Assembly (NCBI GenBank): GCA_015999985.1
Contig: JAECRA010000002.1
Location: forward strand, 61,959 to 125,958
Direction of reading: 5' to 3'
Source: Comamonadaceae bacterium
Lineage (GTDB): Bacteria > Pseudomonadota > Gammaproteobacteria > Burkholderiales > Burkholderiaceae_C
Length of the DNA: 64,000 nt
Part shown: in pieces, positions 35,858 to 44,353 of the stretch
Layout of the letters: every line of letters starts with the position of its first letter
Position numbering within the stretch: the stretch's first letter is position 1
Program-made: the position numbers and the translations under genes
Notes under the pieces: model-generated
What the model saw: the letters and a program-made list of their open reading frames with translations, nothing else
Database searches by the model: none
What the model was told of the DNA's origin: nothing

Positions 35858-37993
35858 ATGACGACACCCGTTTCCGATCAGATGAGCTTCCCTGTGACTC
35901 CCAATCAAACCGTTCGCCAGATCCTGCACCCTACCGGAGTTGCCATCGTTGGCGCTTCTGGCGACGAGACCAAATGGGGCGGTCGCCTGCTGCGCTACAT
36001 GATGAAGCATCAGCATAACGGCCCTATTTATCCGATCAATGCCCGAGCCACCGAATTGCTGGGCTTGCCGGCCTACCAATCGGTCAAGGATTGCCCTGGT
36101 CCCGTTGACCTTGCTATCCTTCTACTGCCACGTGAGCACATCAAGGCAGCCCTTGAGGATTGTGTGGCCAAGAAAGTGGGCTGCGCACTGTGCATCACCT
36201 CTGGGTTTGCTGAAACCGGCCCCGAAGGTCGTGCAGATGAAGAAGAACTGGTCGCTATTGCCCGTGCGGGTGGTGTGCGGCTGATTGGTCCCAATTGCAT
36301 GGGCCTGATGAATGCTCATCACAATCTGTGCGGCACTACCGGCGTCGTGATGGGCACCGTGGACAAGCTGCCCGCAGGCGGCATTGGCATGGCCAGCCAG
36401 AGCGGCGCACTGATGGGCGCCATGATCTCGCGCGGGGTAGACATCGGCGCGGGCTTCTCGTCCACCATATCCGTGGGCAATCAGGCCGATCTGGATCTGA
36501 ACGATTTCTTTGAATACCTGATTGATGACCCCAAGACTGAGGTCATCACGCTCTACATCGAAGGCATCAAGGATCCGCAGCGCTTTACCGCTTTGCTGGA
36601 GCGTGCTGCCACAGTGGGAAAACCAGTGTGTGTCGCCAAGTCAGGCCGCAGCGAAGCCGGTGCACGAGCTGCTGCCTCGCACACCGCCAGCTTAGCTGGT
36701 GCGTGGCCGTCTTTTGAGGCGACTTGCAGACGTTGGGGCGTCTACCTTTTCGAGTCCATCTACGATTTGCTGCAAGGCGCGCAGATGCTGCAGCTCGGAA
36801 AACGGAGCACCTCGAACAATGTCGCTGTGTTCTCCGGCTCTGGCGGCGGCGGCGCCTTGCTGGTCGACGGGTTGGAAGCGCACGGACTTGAATTGCCGCA
36901 GTTGTCCGACGCGACCGTGCAAGCCGTCTCGTCCGTGCTACCTGCGACCCATCGCCAGTTGCCGTTTGACTTCGGCATGCTCAACCATCAAGCGACGCCG
37001 GATCCTGAGGTGGCTGGCGGCTCCATCGGCATTGCGCTTGATCGCGCCATGTCCGACCCCCATGTGGGCGCCGGCCTTTTGCTCCTGACCACGCAGCCTG
37101 GTCAGGAAATGGTGGTGAAAGCAGCTATCTCAGCCGCCAACCGCACCAAGAAGCCACTCGCCTTCGTTCAAGGTGCAGGCAACCATGGTGAGATTGCCCG
37201 CAAGATGATGCGAGAAGCAGGATTGGGCTACTTCGACAGCCTGCATGACGCCTTGAAGGTTCTGGCCGTATTGGCCCACCGCACCGAACCGCAACCGGCC
37301 GTTGCTCCGCTATCAGACAGCGGCATCCCTGCGGACTTGCCCAGCGGCTTCCTGACTGAGCCCGACGCGCGCCGTCTGCTCGAAGCCAATGGCATTCCCA
37401 CCACACGTTGGTCGTTTGCTGCCAACGCCGAAGCCGCTGTCGCAGCTGCCAAGGAAATTGGCACCGCTGTCGCGATCAAAGCGGTCAGCGCGCAGATTGT
37501 GCACAAGAGCGACATTGGTGGCGTTCGGCTGGGCGTTCAAGGCGATGACGCCGTCCGCGAGGCCTGCAAGGCTATTTCGGACGCAGCGCAAGCAGCAGGC
37601 GTAAAAGGACTCGATGGCTATCTCGTCACCGAAATGTGGCGTGCCGATGCCGAGTTGATCCTGGGTATTCAGAACGACCCTGAGTTCGGCCCCTTGGTCA
37701 TGGTGGGCGCAGGCGGTGTGCTGGTGGAACTGATGAAGGACGTGCAGCTCTGGCCAGCTCCGCTGTCGCACGACATGGCCCTCGCCATGCTGGGCAGATT
37801 ACGCAGCCGCGCCTTGTTGACCGGCTTCCGCGGACGCCCGCCAGCCAATCTGAATGCCATCGCTGACGTGCTGGTACGACTGGGTTCACTGGCGGCCACC
37901 TCTAACGGCCGCTTGCGCGAACTCGACATAAATCCGCTTTTCGTTGCCGGCGAACACATCGTTGCGGCGGACGCAAGAGCCACTTTGGGCTAA
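35858..37993 (+). CDS. NDP-forming acyl-CoA synthetase (acetate-CoA ligase family, fused subunits)
   Basis: A protein of about 711 residues with the CoA-binding and ligase domains of the alpha subunit first (GVAIVGASGDETKWGG, IGPNCMG) and an ATP-grasp beta-like domain last (LLEANGIPTT, AIKAVSAQIVHKSDIGGV). The phospho-histidine is His275 in AASHTASLAG. Such enzymes form acyl-CoA reversibly with ATP or GTP. ATG 35858 is chosen, but TTG 35840 directly after the Bug stop and ATG 35882 are possible, and none has a clear ribosome binding site. SucCD-type synthetases can activate 3-sulfinopropionate in related bacteria, which would fit the dioxygenase upstream. Confidence 0.9.
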   Translation: MTTPVSDQMSFPVTPNQTVRQILHPTGVAIVGASGDETKWGGRLLRYMMKHQHNGPIYPINARATELLGLPAYQSVKDCPGPVDLAILLLPREHIKAALEDCVAKKVGCALCITSGFAETGPEGRADEEELVAIARAGGVRLIGPNCMGLMNAHHNLCGTTGVVMGTVDKLPAGGIGMASQSGALMGAMISRGVDIGAGFSSTISVGNQADLDLNDFFEYLIDDPKTEVITLYIEGIKDPQRFTALLERAATVGKPVCVAKSGRSEAGARAAASHTASLAGAWPSFEATCRRWGVYLFESIYDLLQGAQMLQLGKRSTSNNVAVFSGSGGGGALLVDGLEAHGLELPQLSDATVQAVSSVLPATHRQLPFDFGMLNHQATPDPEVAGGSIGIALDRAMSDPHVGAGLLLLTTQPGQEMVVKAAISAANRTKKPLAFVQGAGNHGEIARKMMREAGLGYFDSLHDALKVLAVLAHRTEPQPAVAPLSDSGIPADLPSGFLTEPDARRLLEANGIPTTRWSFAANAEAAVAAAKEIGTAVAIKAVSAQIVHKSDIGGVRLGVQGDDAVREACKAISDAAQAAGVKGLDGYLVTEMWRADAELILGIQNDPEFGPLVMVGAGGVLVELMKDVQLWPAPLSHDMALAMLGRLRSRALLTGFRGRPPANLNAIADVLVRLGSLAATSNGRLRELDINPLFVAGEHIVAADARATLG

Positions 37994-38005
37994 GCGATCT
38001 AACTG

Positions 38006-38037
38006 AGCCAGGCACGTGCATTCAGACGTGCCTGGCT
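38006..38037 (+). terminator. Strong intercistronic hairpin
   Basis: AGCCAGGCACGT (38006-38017) and ACGTGCCTGGCT (38026-38037) form a perfect 12-bp stem with an 8-nt loop in the 90-bp gap after the NDP-forming synthetase. No T run follows, so it may stabilise the upstream mRNA or attenuate readthrough rather than end transcription fully. Confidence 0.6.
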
Positions 38038-38083
38038 TCCAATTCTCACGAGCATCAATTCATTCACACACAGGAGACCAGTC

Positions 38084-38821
38084 ATGTCAGAAATCACATA
38101 CGAAAGCGTTGACGGCGTTGCACGCATCACCATCAACCGCCCCGAAGCACGCAACTCCATCAACAATGCGGTCGTCCAGGGCCTGCACGCCGCATGGCGC
38201 CGCTTCGCAGAGAGCGATGACCGCGTCGCTGTTTTGGGCGCCGCTGGCGAGCAAGCGTTTTCCGCCGGAGCAGACCTCAAGGACATGCCGCGCGATGTCT
38301 GGACCTGCATGCCCAATCTCTCGGTGCCTTGCGACAAGCCCATCATTTGCGCCGTGAACGGTTTCGCCGTAGGCGCAGGCGCCACCATGGTCATGCTGGC
38401 CGATATGGCGGTGGCCGAAGAACAATCGCAATTCATCTACCCTGAGGCCAAGATTGGTGCTTTCGCAGGGATCATGGCCGGGTTCCCACCCCGTATGCAG
38501 TACAAAGCCGGCCTCGAGTGGTTGATGACCGGTGACCCCATGACCGCGCAACGAGCCTATGAAATCGGCTTGGTCAACCGCGTAGTTCCGAAGGGCCAGG
38601 GGATGACCGCTGCCCTGGAATTGGCCGGCAAGATCGCGCGCAACGCGCCTTTGGTCGTCCAGGCGATGAAATCGATCGCCGCAGGCACACTGCCCGTTTC
38701 GCCATCCGCGCAGCACTACCCGCAGCGAGCCATGCTGGACCGCATTGCCTCCAGCAGCGATGTAAAGGAAGGCGTCGCCTCCTTCAAGGAAAAACGCGCT
38801 CCCAAGTTCACAGGTAGCTGA
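38084..38821 (+). CDS. Enoyl-CoA hydratase/isomerase family protein, copy 2
   Basis: A 245-residue crotonase. ATG 38084 follows CAGGAGACCAGTC. Visible blocks are VARITINRPEARNSIN, AFSAGADLKDM, NGFAVGAGATMVMLAD and YPEAKIGAF. The second catalytic Glu position (Glu164 of rat hydratase) is kept in YPEAKIG, whereas the first (Glu144) is Thr in GAGATM. This pattern is found in crotonases other than classical hydratases. It is followed by a Bug gene in the same direction. Confidence 0.92.
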   Translation: MSEITYESVDGVARITINRPEARNSINNAVVQGLHAAWRRFAESDDRVAVLGAAGEQAFSAGADLKDMPRDVWTCMPNLSVPCDKPIICAVNGFAVGAGATMVMLADMAVAEEQSQFIYPEAKIGAFAGIMAGFPPRMQYKAGLEWLMTGDPMTAQRAYEIGLVNRVVPKGQGMTAALELAGKIARNAPLVVQAMKSIAAGTLPVSPSAQHYPQRAMLDRIASSSDVKEGVASFKEKRAPKFTGS

Positions 38822-38858
38822 TCTACCAAACTACCCCAAGATACTCGCAAGGAGACAT

Positions 38859-39833
38859 ATGATTCATAAGAGACACTTCATCAGCATGTTGGTATTGGCC
38901 AGCCTGCCTGCCACTGTCACAACGGCCATGGCTCAGTCGGCGCCTGCCAACTGGCCCAACAAGCCGATTCACTTCGTCACGCCCTACCCTCCCGGCGGCT
39001 CTTCAGACATCATCACGCGTTTTATCGGTGATCGTCTGTCCAAGGCGCTGGGCCAGCCCATCATCATCGAGAACAAACCGGGTGCCGGCGCGATCCTGGG
39101 GACCGATTACGCCTCCAAGGCCGCGCCTGATGGCTACAACTTCTTCGTCGGCCCCACGGCCACGGTAGCCGTTGCGCCCTACTTGCGCAAGACCAGCTAC
39201 ACATGGGAAAGCTTCGCCCCTGTGGCCAAACTCAGCTCATCCTACGGCCTGGTTTCTGCCCGAAAAGATGCTCCGTTTTCCAACTACAAGGAATTCGTTG
39301 CAGCCGCCAAGGCCAACCCCAACAAGTACAACTTTGCCTCTAACGGCGTAGGCTCCATTGTTCACCTGACAGGCGTGTTGCTGCACAAGCAAACCGGGAT
39401 TCAAGTCACGCATATTCCGTATAAAGGCGCGGTTGAGTCCATGAGCGACATGATCGGCGGCCGCATCGACGTGATGTATGACCCCGTACCTGCACCGCGT
39501 GTTAAAGCAGGAGAACTCAAGGGTTTGGCCACCGCGAGTGATGAACGCAATCCACAGCTGCCCGACGTACCTACCCTGAAGGAGCAAGGCTTCGACGTCA
39601 ACGTTCCAAGCTGGTTTGGATTGTTCGCACCCAAGGGCACACCACCAGCCATTGTGGCGCGTATGGCTGAGGAAACACGCAAGGTTCTGGCTTCTCCAGG
39701 CGTGCGTGAACAGTTGCTGCTTTCTGCCATGTACCCTGATTTTGAAGGGCCAGCGGATTTCGGCAAGCGTGTGCAGCAAGATGCCAACTATCTGAAAGAA
39801 GTGATTCAGAAAGAAGGCATCAAGGCCGATTGA
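38859..39833 (+). CDS. Bug/TctC-family periplasmic receptor, copy 7
   Basis: A 324-residue receptor starting at ATG 38859 after CAAGGAGACAT, with signal peptide cleavage near AMAQS. The core is WPNKPIHFVTPYPPGGSSD, IIIENKPGAGAILG, APDGYNFFVG and HIPYKGAVESMSDMIGGRID. It is the last gene of the plus-strand group and is followed by a strong terminator. Confidence 0.93.
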   Translation: MIHKRHFISMLVLASLPATVTTAMAQSAPANWPNKPIHFVTPYPPGGSSDIITRFIGDRLSKALGQPIIIENKPGAGAILGTDYASKAAPDGYNFFVGPTATVAVAPYLRKTSYTWESFAPVAKLSSSYGLVSARKDAPFSNYKEFVAAAKANPNKYNFASNGVGSIVHLTGVLLHKQTGIQVTHIPYKGAVESMSDMIGGRIDVMYDPVPAPRVKAGELKGLATASDERNPQLPDVPTLKEQGFDVNVPSWFGLFAPKGTPPAIVARMAEETRKVLASPGVREQLLLSAMYPDFEGPADFGKRVQQDANYLKEVIQKEGIKAD

Positions 39834-39861
39834 GTCGATTGCTGGACCCCCATCCAGCCTG

Positions 39862-39895
39862 AAGCCAAGTGATTGACATCACTTGGCTTTTTTTT
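39862..39895 (+). terminator. Rho-independent terminator closing the plus-strand catabolic group
   Basis: AAGCCAAGTGAT (39862-39873) and ATCACTTGGCTT (39878-39889) form a perfect 12-bp stem with a TGAC loop and are followed by TTTTTT. It also marks the right border of the GC-rich catabolic block before AT-rich DNA. Confidence 0.93.
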
Positions 39896-40018
39896 CGCTT
39901 GTACGCTCCCCAACGTTATTGGTCGTCACAGCGTGTGCCCGAATTTTCAGAGGTCCCGCATCACTACCCCACTCGAGTGGGACTGCAGCATCAGCAAACT
40001 GGATTTTTACCATCAGGA

Positions 40019-40579
40019 TTACCAACTGACCTTCTCTGGCTTCGTCCACTCAAGATTTGCGCCCCTCCAGGCATTCGTCCCTCCGCGATACCAAATCACG
40101 TCTGTATATCCAGCTTCAATTGCGTGTAAAGCGGCGTTGTAAGAAAGCCAGCACTCGGAACTGATGCAAAGAAAAACGACAGGACGAGCTTTGTCACCGA
40201 CGGTCAGTTTTTCCATGGCTGCTGAGAATCTACTTTTTTCGGCGGCAAAAAATCGACCATCCCCAGCACCTGACATCCAGAAAGCGCCTGGAATTGATTT
40301 TCTTGTTTTTGAATCAAGCACATCGATAATTAGGATACTTTTATTTTTCTCAAGAAGACTTTGTAGCTCCATGGTTTTTATGACCCGACCGCCAGGAATA
40401 GACATAGGGGTGGGAGCATGAGGAGCTCCTACTTTGGGTGTGGTTGGAGCCTCAACACTCCAATCCTTTTCCTCCAAGGAAAAGCTTGCTATAGGTTGCG
40501 GAAGCTCGGGAAATGGCACTTGCCCGAAGACAAGGCACGGAAACAGACTAACGAGAAATATCGAAAGAAAGCGAATCAT
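40019..40579 (-). CDS. Exported rhodanese-like protein with CISSECW motif
   Basis: A 186-residue periplasmic protein. ATG 40579 follows GGAG and opens a signal peptide (MIRFLSIFLVSLFPCLVFG). The rest resembles a rhodanese fold: ILIIDVLDS, RPVVFLCISSECWLSYNAA and DVIWYRGGTNAWRG. The CISSECW segment (Cys138, Cys143, Trp144) recalls exported rhodanese-like proteins with a CxxCW motif found near PQQ-dependent alcohol oxidation genes, but the cysteines here are one step further apart and no PQQ gene is nearby. It is the last of three AT-rich minus-strand genes. Function is unknown; a sulfur-transfer or thiol role is possible. Confidence 0.7.
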   Translation of the reverse strand: MIRFLSIFLVSLFPCLVFGQVPFPELPQPIASFSLEEKDWSVEAPTTPKVGAPHAPTPMSIPGGRVIKTMELQSLLEKNKSILIIDVLDSKTRKSIPGAFWMSGAGDGRFFAAEKSRFSAAMEKLTVGDKARPVVFLCISSECWLSYNAALHAIEAGYTDVIWYRGGTNAWRGANLEWTKPEKVSW

Positions 40580-40648
40580 GGTTGCTCCATATAAAACAAC
40601 ATAAAACCAATATCTAAAACACTTACAAATCAAATAATAATACTCCCA

Positions 40649-41041
40649 TCAATTTGGAGAAAGAAAAACCTCCTTTGAATGAGATGATTGTTTATCACCG
40701 TCCTCCGTGCTGTAACGGACGCGATATTTGATAGTGCCCGAAAACTTCTGCGGAATGTCCTTAGCTGTCAATACCACAACCCCACCAGGCAACTTGTTAG
40801 AACAGTTTTGTCTTTTTGCCATTACGGTTTCCTCTCGAATGTGGAGTTCGACTCCCGGCGGACCATCCAGCATATCTACGCCTACAATTTTCTTCAGAGT
40901 TGAAACGCAGTTGCTTTGCCAATACACGGCTCCAAGGTCAGCACTTTCACCTATTTTGAGTGAAACATCTTGACCACGCGCGCTGAATACAATCATCGAC
41001 AGAACGAAAAAATTAGCACAAGCAAAACGAGTTATATACAT
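40649..41041 (-). CDS. Small exported protein, function unknown
   Basis: A 130-residue protein with a probable signal peptide (residues 1-23, ending SARGQ) and a beta-rich mature part containing two cysteines (QSNCVS and RQNCSN). ATG 41041 follows GGAAGAATATTG. The ending (GTIKYRVRYSTEDG) looks like a beta-sandwich edge. I do not recognise the family. It lies between the lipoprotein gene and the rhodanese-like gene with gaps of about 70-85 bp, so the three are probably one operon. Confidence 0.6.
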   Translation of the reverse strand: MYITRFACANFFVLSMIVFSARGQDVSLKIGESADLGAVYWQSNCVSTLKKIVGVDMLDGPPGVELHIREETVMAKRQNCSNKLPGGVVVLTAKDIPQKFSGTIKYRVRYSTEDGDKQSSHSKEVFLSPN

Positions 41042-41125
41042 CAATATTCTTCCAAAAATTTGAATTGGATGGGAAATTTCACAAAGAAAATCAGTGCAAA
41101 ACCTTATCCACACGTGCAGCCCTGT

Positions 41126-42340
41126 TTACCTCACCGCACACCGATGGCGTGAACCATCGTAGGGAAAAGAACAAGTCCATGGCTCCGGCTTATTGCATAT
41201 GACATTTGTGCGGCTTTTTTCCTGAAGTTGTTCAGGCTTTCCTCCTTCACAGCTGCAGACTTGCTTTGCAGAACTTAATGAACTTATCGTTCCGCAATTT
41301 TTTTGAGAAATTTTCTCTGAACTTCCAGATGCGTTGTATTGGGCCGCTCCTGTCCTTGCAATTCCCGAGGTAGGACTACCCTGAAGAGCTGAACCCAGTA
41401 CTTGAAGTTGGGGCGCATTCTTCCCCCCCGCAATCGCAGCTCCTTGCGCCAGTGCACCTAGCATGCTCAGAGCCGAAGGGTTTGCTCTGTGCTCTGCGGC
41501 CGCTTGCGCCACGGACCGCTCGCGTCTAGCTCTTTCAGCGTTCAACCTTCGAGTCGTTGCATCTGCGAGACCGTTGACAATGGCCACTCGATTGGAATCT
41601 CCAAAACCCAAACGAACCAACTCTGCAGCATAGGCACGTTGATAGACCACAAGTTGCTCATGTTCAGAACTGGTCATTCCATTGGGCAAATCGCAATATT
41701 TCAAATCGCACTTCATCGTCGTGGCGGCGGCTGCTCGGTCGCTTGCCGCCTGCAGCGCGCCACGAAGGCCTTCAAGCTGTGGCAGAAACGCCGCCTGGTC
41801 TTCCGGCATCCCGTAAGTATTTGAATTCACCCAGAACATGTCCTTTGGATACCAAATACCTCGATCAATACTGATGCCGTAGAATCGAGCCCAGAGTTTG
41901 GCTTCGCTATTATCTTTTGCTAATTTAACTAAATTGAATAAATTTACAACATAAGCATGCGGATGATGCTCGATGTAATCCACTAAGAGATTTGCAATTT
42001 CGATCGCGTCCTTTGGTCTATATTCAGCTAGGTAGCTCGCGGCGTCCTTCGATTCCTCAATAACCTTCGCAGGATTAGTCGAACATGAGGAAATCGTTTC
42101 ACGAACCCCGACAATAGCCTTGTCAACATAATTTGTATTTAGATTATTTTCATTCTTCGCGCTAAGAATGGCTGTCCTGTAATAATAAGCCGCTTCGGAG
42201 CAATCTGTCGCACGCTCCGCGCGATCCAAATATGAGGCGGTTGAAGTACTGGCACACCCCACAATCGTATTTATAATAAATCCAACCGTCGCACATACAA
42301 AAATTCGATTGAAGCAAGGAATAATAAAGTAGCGAGCCAT
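41126..42340 (-). CDS. Putative lipoprotein, function unknown
   Basis: A 404-residue protein with a lipoprotein signal (FIINTIVGCAS; acylated Cys29). Residues about 40-130 look helical and repeat-like (AERATDCSEAAYYYRTAI, IEIANLLVDYIEHHP), perhaps TPR/Sel1-like. A central coiled stretch (NAERARRERSVAQAAAEHR) follows, then a Ser/Gly-rich linker and a Cys-rich tail (ICNKPEPWTCSFPYDG). ATG 42340 is preferred because it places the lipobox properly; an ATG 13 codons upstream is possible. I do not recognise a characterised family. The DNA is AT-rich with rare-looking codons, as if acquired. Confidence 0.65.
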   Translation of the reverse strand: MARYFIIPCFNRIFVCATVGFIINTIVGCASTSTASYLDRAERATDCSEAAYYYRTAILSAKNENNLNTNYVDKAIVGVRETISSCSTNPAKVIEESKDAASYLAEYRPKDAIEIANLLVDYIEHHPHAYVVNLFNLVKLAKDNSEAKLWARFYGISIDRGIWYPKDMFWVNSNTYGMPEDQAAFLPQLEGLRGALQAASDRAAAATTMKCDLKYCDLPNGMTSSEHEQLVVYQRAYAAELVRLGFGDSNRVAIVNGLADATTRRLNAERARRERSVAQAAAEHRANPSALSMLGALAQGAAIAGGKNAPQLQVLGSALQGSPTSGIARTGAAQYNASGSSEKISQKNCGTISSLSSAKQVCSCEGGKPEQLQEKSRTNVICNKPEPWTCSFPYDGSRHRCAVR

Positions 42341-42720
42341 CGGATTTATTTCATCATCGAATTTTCGATTTACACTCACTGCCGATTTTCTGAGAACCCA
42401 GGGAGCATGAAGCGAATAGGTAAACGCCCAGTGAAGCTCTGATCAAATCGATCGCCGTGCACCTGTGGATTGGGCGAGCGGGGGCGGGTTAACGGGCCGC
42501 GGTGCGCTTGCTTGGGGCCATCTAGGGCCCCGCGCCACCGCCCATACTTTCCAACCGATTTTTGCAGCGTTTCTCTTAGAAGCGCGTCAACTGAGATCAC
42601 ATGTTGATGCGTTTAGGACTTTGCGGCATCTTCCAAATGGAAGATGCACAAGACCGTGCAAATGCAATCGGGTCTGCCAGTGAAAAGCCGTCGGAGCCGG
42701 AAAGCAAGCTCTTCAGAAAC
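42341..42720. other. Gap without a supported gene
   Basis: This 380-bp stretch holds no gene I can support. It contains a GC-rich segment (about 42470-42545) and a perfect 9-bp hairpin GCATCTTCC-AAAT-GGAAGATGC at 42626-42647. That hairpin lies about 75 bp beyond the end of the LuxR gene and has no T run. Confidence 0.5.
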
Positions 42721-43863
42721 TTACTGAGCCACCCACAACGCAGCCAGCAGACGAATCAATTCGGCCTGCCCAGATGTTTCTGTCTTGGCGAAGATGGCTC
42801 TGAGCTGGGTGCGCACGGTGCCGATACCCACACCTGTGCGCCGCGCGGCCTGCGCTGGGGTGTCGCCTTGGCACACCGCCAGAGCAATGCGTGCTTCGGC
42901 CGGGGTCAAACCATAGATTTGCTGTAGCAGATGCTGCTGAGCGCCGTATGGGGGACTGGAGTTGCATAAGTCGTGCAGCACGACCAGCGCCAACGGACGG
43001 GCCCATTGGTTGAAGCAACTCAGTTTCGCTGGCAAGGGCAGCACCAGCCATTGCAGAGCTGGCTGGCCTCGGGAATCCATCACCAGCGCACCGCCAGCCA
43101 TGGCCGGGCCATGGCGACCGCAAGCCGAATGCACCAACTGGTCGAGTTGGCCTGCACGCAAGCCCTGTGCAAGCAAGTGTCCGTGGCGCATCTGCAGCAG
43201 CGGTTGGCGCCGCATCAGCGCTTCAGCTTCGGCATTGGCCACCAGAACCTGGCGCTGTTCATCCAGAACGATCAAGGGAATGCACAGGCGGTCAAGCACG
43301 ACATTGGCCAGCCCGGCGCGCTGTGCCTGCCGCTGCATGTGCATGCGGATGCGCGCGGCGCGCTGGACATGTGGGATAAATTGCCTGAAAGCAGCCAAGT
43401 CGGCATCGGTGTAATGCGGCTGGCCTGGGCGCCGCTGCAAGGAGAGGTAGGCCTCCTCCGACCCATCGCCCAACAGGCGGTTGCAGACCGTGGTAGCCAT
43501 GTCATGGCGCAGAAGGAAGTCTTGGTAATAGGCGCTACGCCGCATCGCGCGCTCGCCCAGGTCTCGCCGATCCAGGTACCAGCCGCCCAGTGGAATAGAG
43601 GCGGCAAAGGGAAGCGCTTCGTCGAGGAGGTGGAAGTGTCTGTTGTAAGCTGCCAATGCTTCGTCAGTCGCGCCGACGATTTCATGTATGGCCGTGACTT
43701 GCGCATGCGGATCGAACACGACGATGGACGCTTGCGGGCTGCCTGTCACCAGGGTCGCTGTATGCAGCGCCTCTCCCCAACCCTCGTCCGTCAGCGCACC
43801 TTCGTAGAACTGCTCGATCAGTTGGCCGACGTGATCGCTCCTCACGCTCACGCTCATACTCAT
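42721..43863 (-). CDS. LuxR-family transcriptional regulator with N-terminal sensory region
   Basis: A 380-residue regulator. The last 65 residues form a LuxR helix-turn-helix (YGLTPAEARIALAVCQGDTP, then AARRTGVGIGTVRTQLRAIFAK). The preceding 300 residues are a GAF/PAS-like sensory region with LIVLDEQRQVLVANAEAEALM typical of a PAS-type segment. ATG 43863 follows AGGGGAAC. The gene stands alone between AT-rich DNA and an SDR remnant. Its targets are not evident; a solitary LuxR of this kind often controls a neighbouring operon that may have been lost here. Confidence 0.88.
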   Translation of the reverse strand: MSMSVSVRSDHVGQLIEQFYEGALTDEGWGEALHTATLVTGSPQASIVVFDPHAQVTAIHEIVGATDEALAAYNRHFHLLDEALPFAASIPLGGWYLDRRDLGERAMRRSAYYQDFLLRHDMATTVCNRLLGDGSEEAYLSLQRRPGQPHYTDADLAAFRQFIPHVQRAARIRMHMQRQAQRAGLANVVLDRLCIPLIVLDEQRQVLVANAEAEALMRRQPLLQMRHGHLLAQGLRAGQLDQLVHSACGRHGPAMAGGALVMDSRGQPALQWLVLPLPAKLSCFNQWARPLALVVLHDLCNSSPPYGAQQHLLQQIYGLTPAEARIALAVCQGDTPAQAARRTGVGIGTVRTQLRAIFAKTETSGQAELIRLLAALWVAQ

Positions 43864-43992
43864 GTTCCCCTACGTTTTCTGCGTATCTTATTCCGCTCCA
43901 ACGCATTCGTATAGGATTTCAAAATACGTTGCAGCGCCGAGTGAGTGGCTTTTGACGATCAAGGCCGGCACGAGCGAATCGCTCGTCCCTTC

Positions 43993-44130
43993 TCAGTACG
44001 TGACCCATCCCCCGGACATCTCGAATACTGCGCCGATACTGAAGCTGCAATCCAGCGACGATAACCATAAAAGCATCGAAGCCAGCTCATCCACCTGGCC
44101 GAAACGGCCCATTGGATCTCCTTCTCGTCT
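43993..44130 (-). pseudogene. Remnant of a short-chain dehydrogenase/reductase, C-terminal end
   Basis: Translated on the minus strand this gives about 45 residues: GDPMGRFGQVDELASMLLWL, then further on GAVFEMSGGWVTY and a stop at 43993-43995. This is the characteristic C-terminal end of an SDR enzyme (P-x-GR-x-G-x-x-x-E, then the final GG segment). An in-frame stop lies at 44131-44133 and no Rossmann start precedes it, so only a tail is left. A hairpin ACGAGCG-AAT-CGCTCGT (43970-43986) just beyond the stop may be its old terminator. Confidence 0.7.
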
Positions 44131-44133
44131 TCA

Positions 44134-44353
44134 GCCCGTACTAGTCAGCAAACGTGGGCGTGTCCTCGACGAGAACCCGTCGGCTTCAGACGATTCGCAC
44201 GGGGCCAGGTGGGCTAGCTCTATAGCAGATCTATAGCGATTGCGAGCACACGTATCCTGGCTTTAGCCATGCGAAGGGTCCTCAGACGGCGTGCAGATCA
44301 CATCGCTGCAATCGAAGCCGTCATTTCAGCCCCTCAAAGCCACGTAATTCAAG
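44134..44353. other. Degenerate non-coding stretch between SDR remnant and TetR gene
   Basis: Together with the remnant this forms a 490-bp gap between the LuxR and TetR genes. I see no intact gene, terminator or clear operator. A CTATAG direct repeat occurs near 44220-44236. It reads as decayed coding DNA. Confidence 0.4.

Noticed and set aside
42376..42600. Possible short minus-strand gene (74 codons) before the lipoprotein gene
   Set aside because: Pro/Arg-rich low-complexity translation from a GC-rich patch, with no ribosome binding site or family resemblance.
42626..42647. Hairpin GCATCTTCC-AAAT-GGAAGATGC as the LuxR gene terminator
   Set aside because: It is a good stem but lies about 75 bp past the gene without a T run on the minus strand; kept only as a note in the gap entry.
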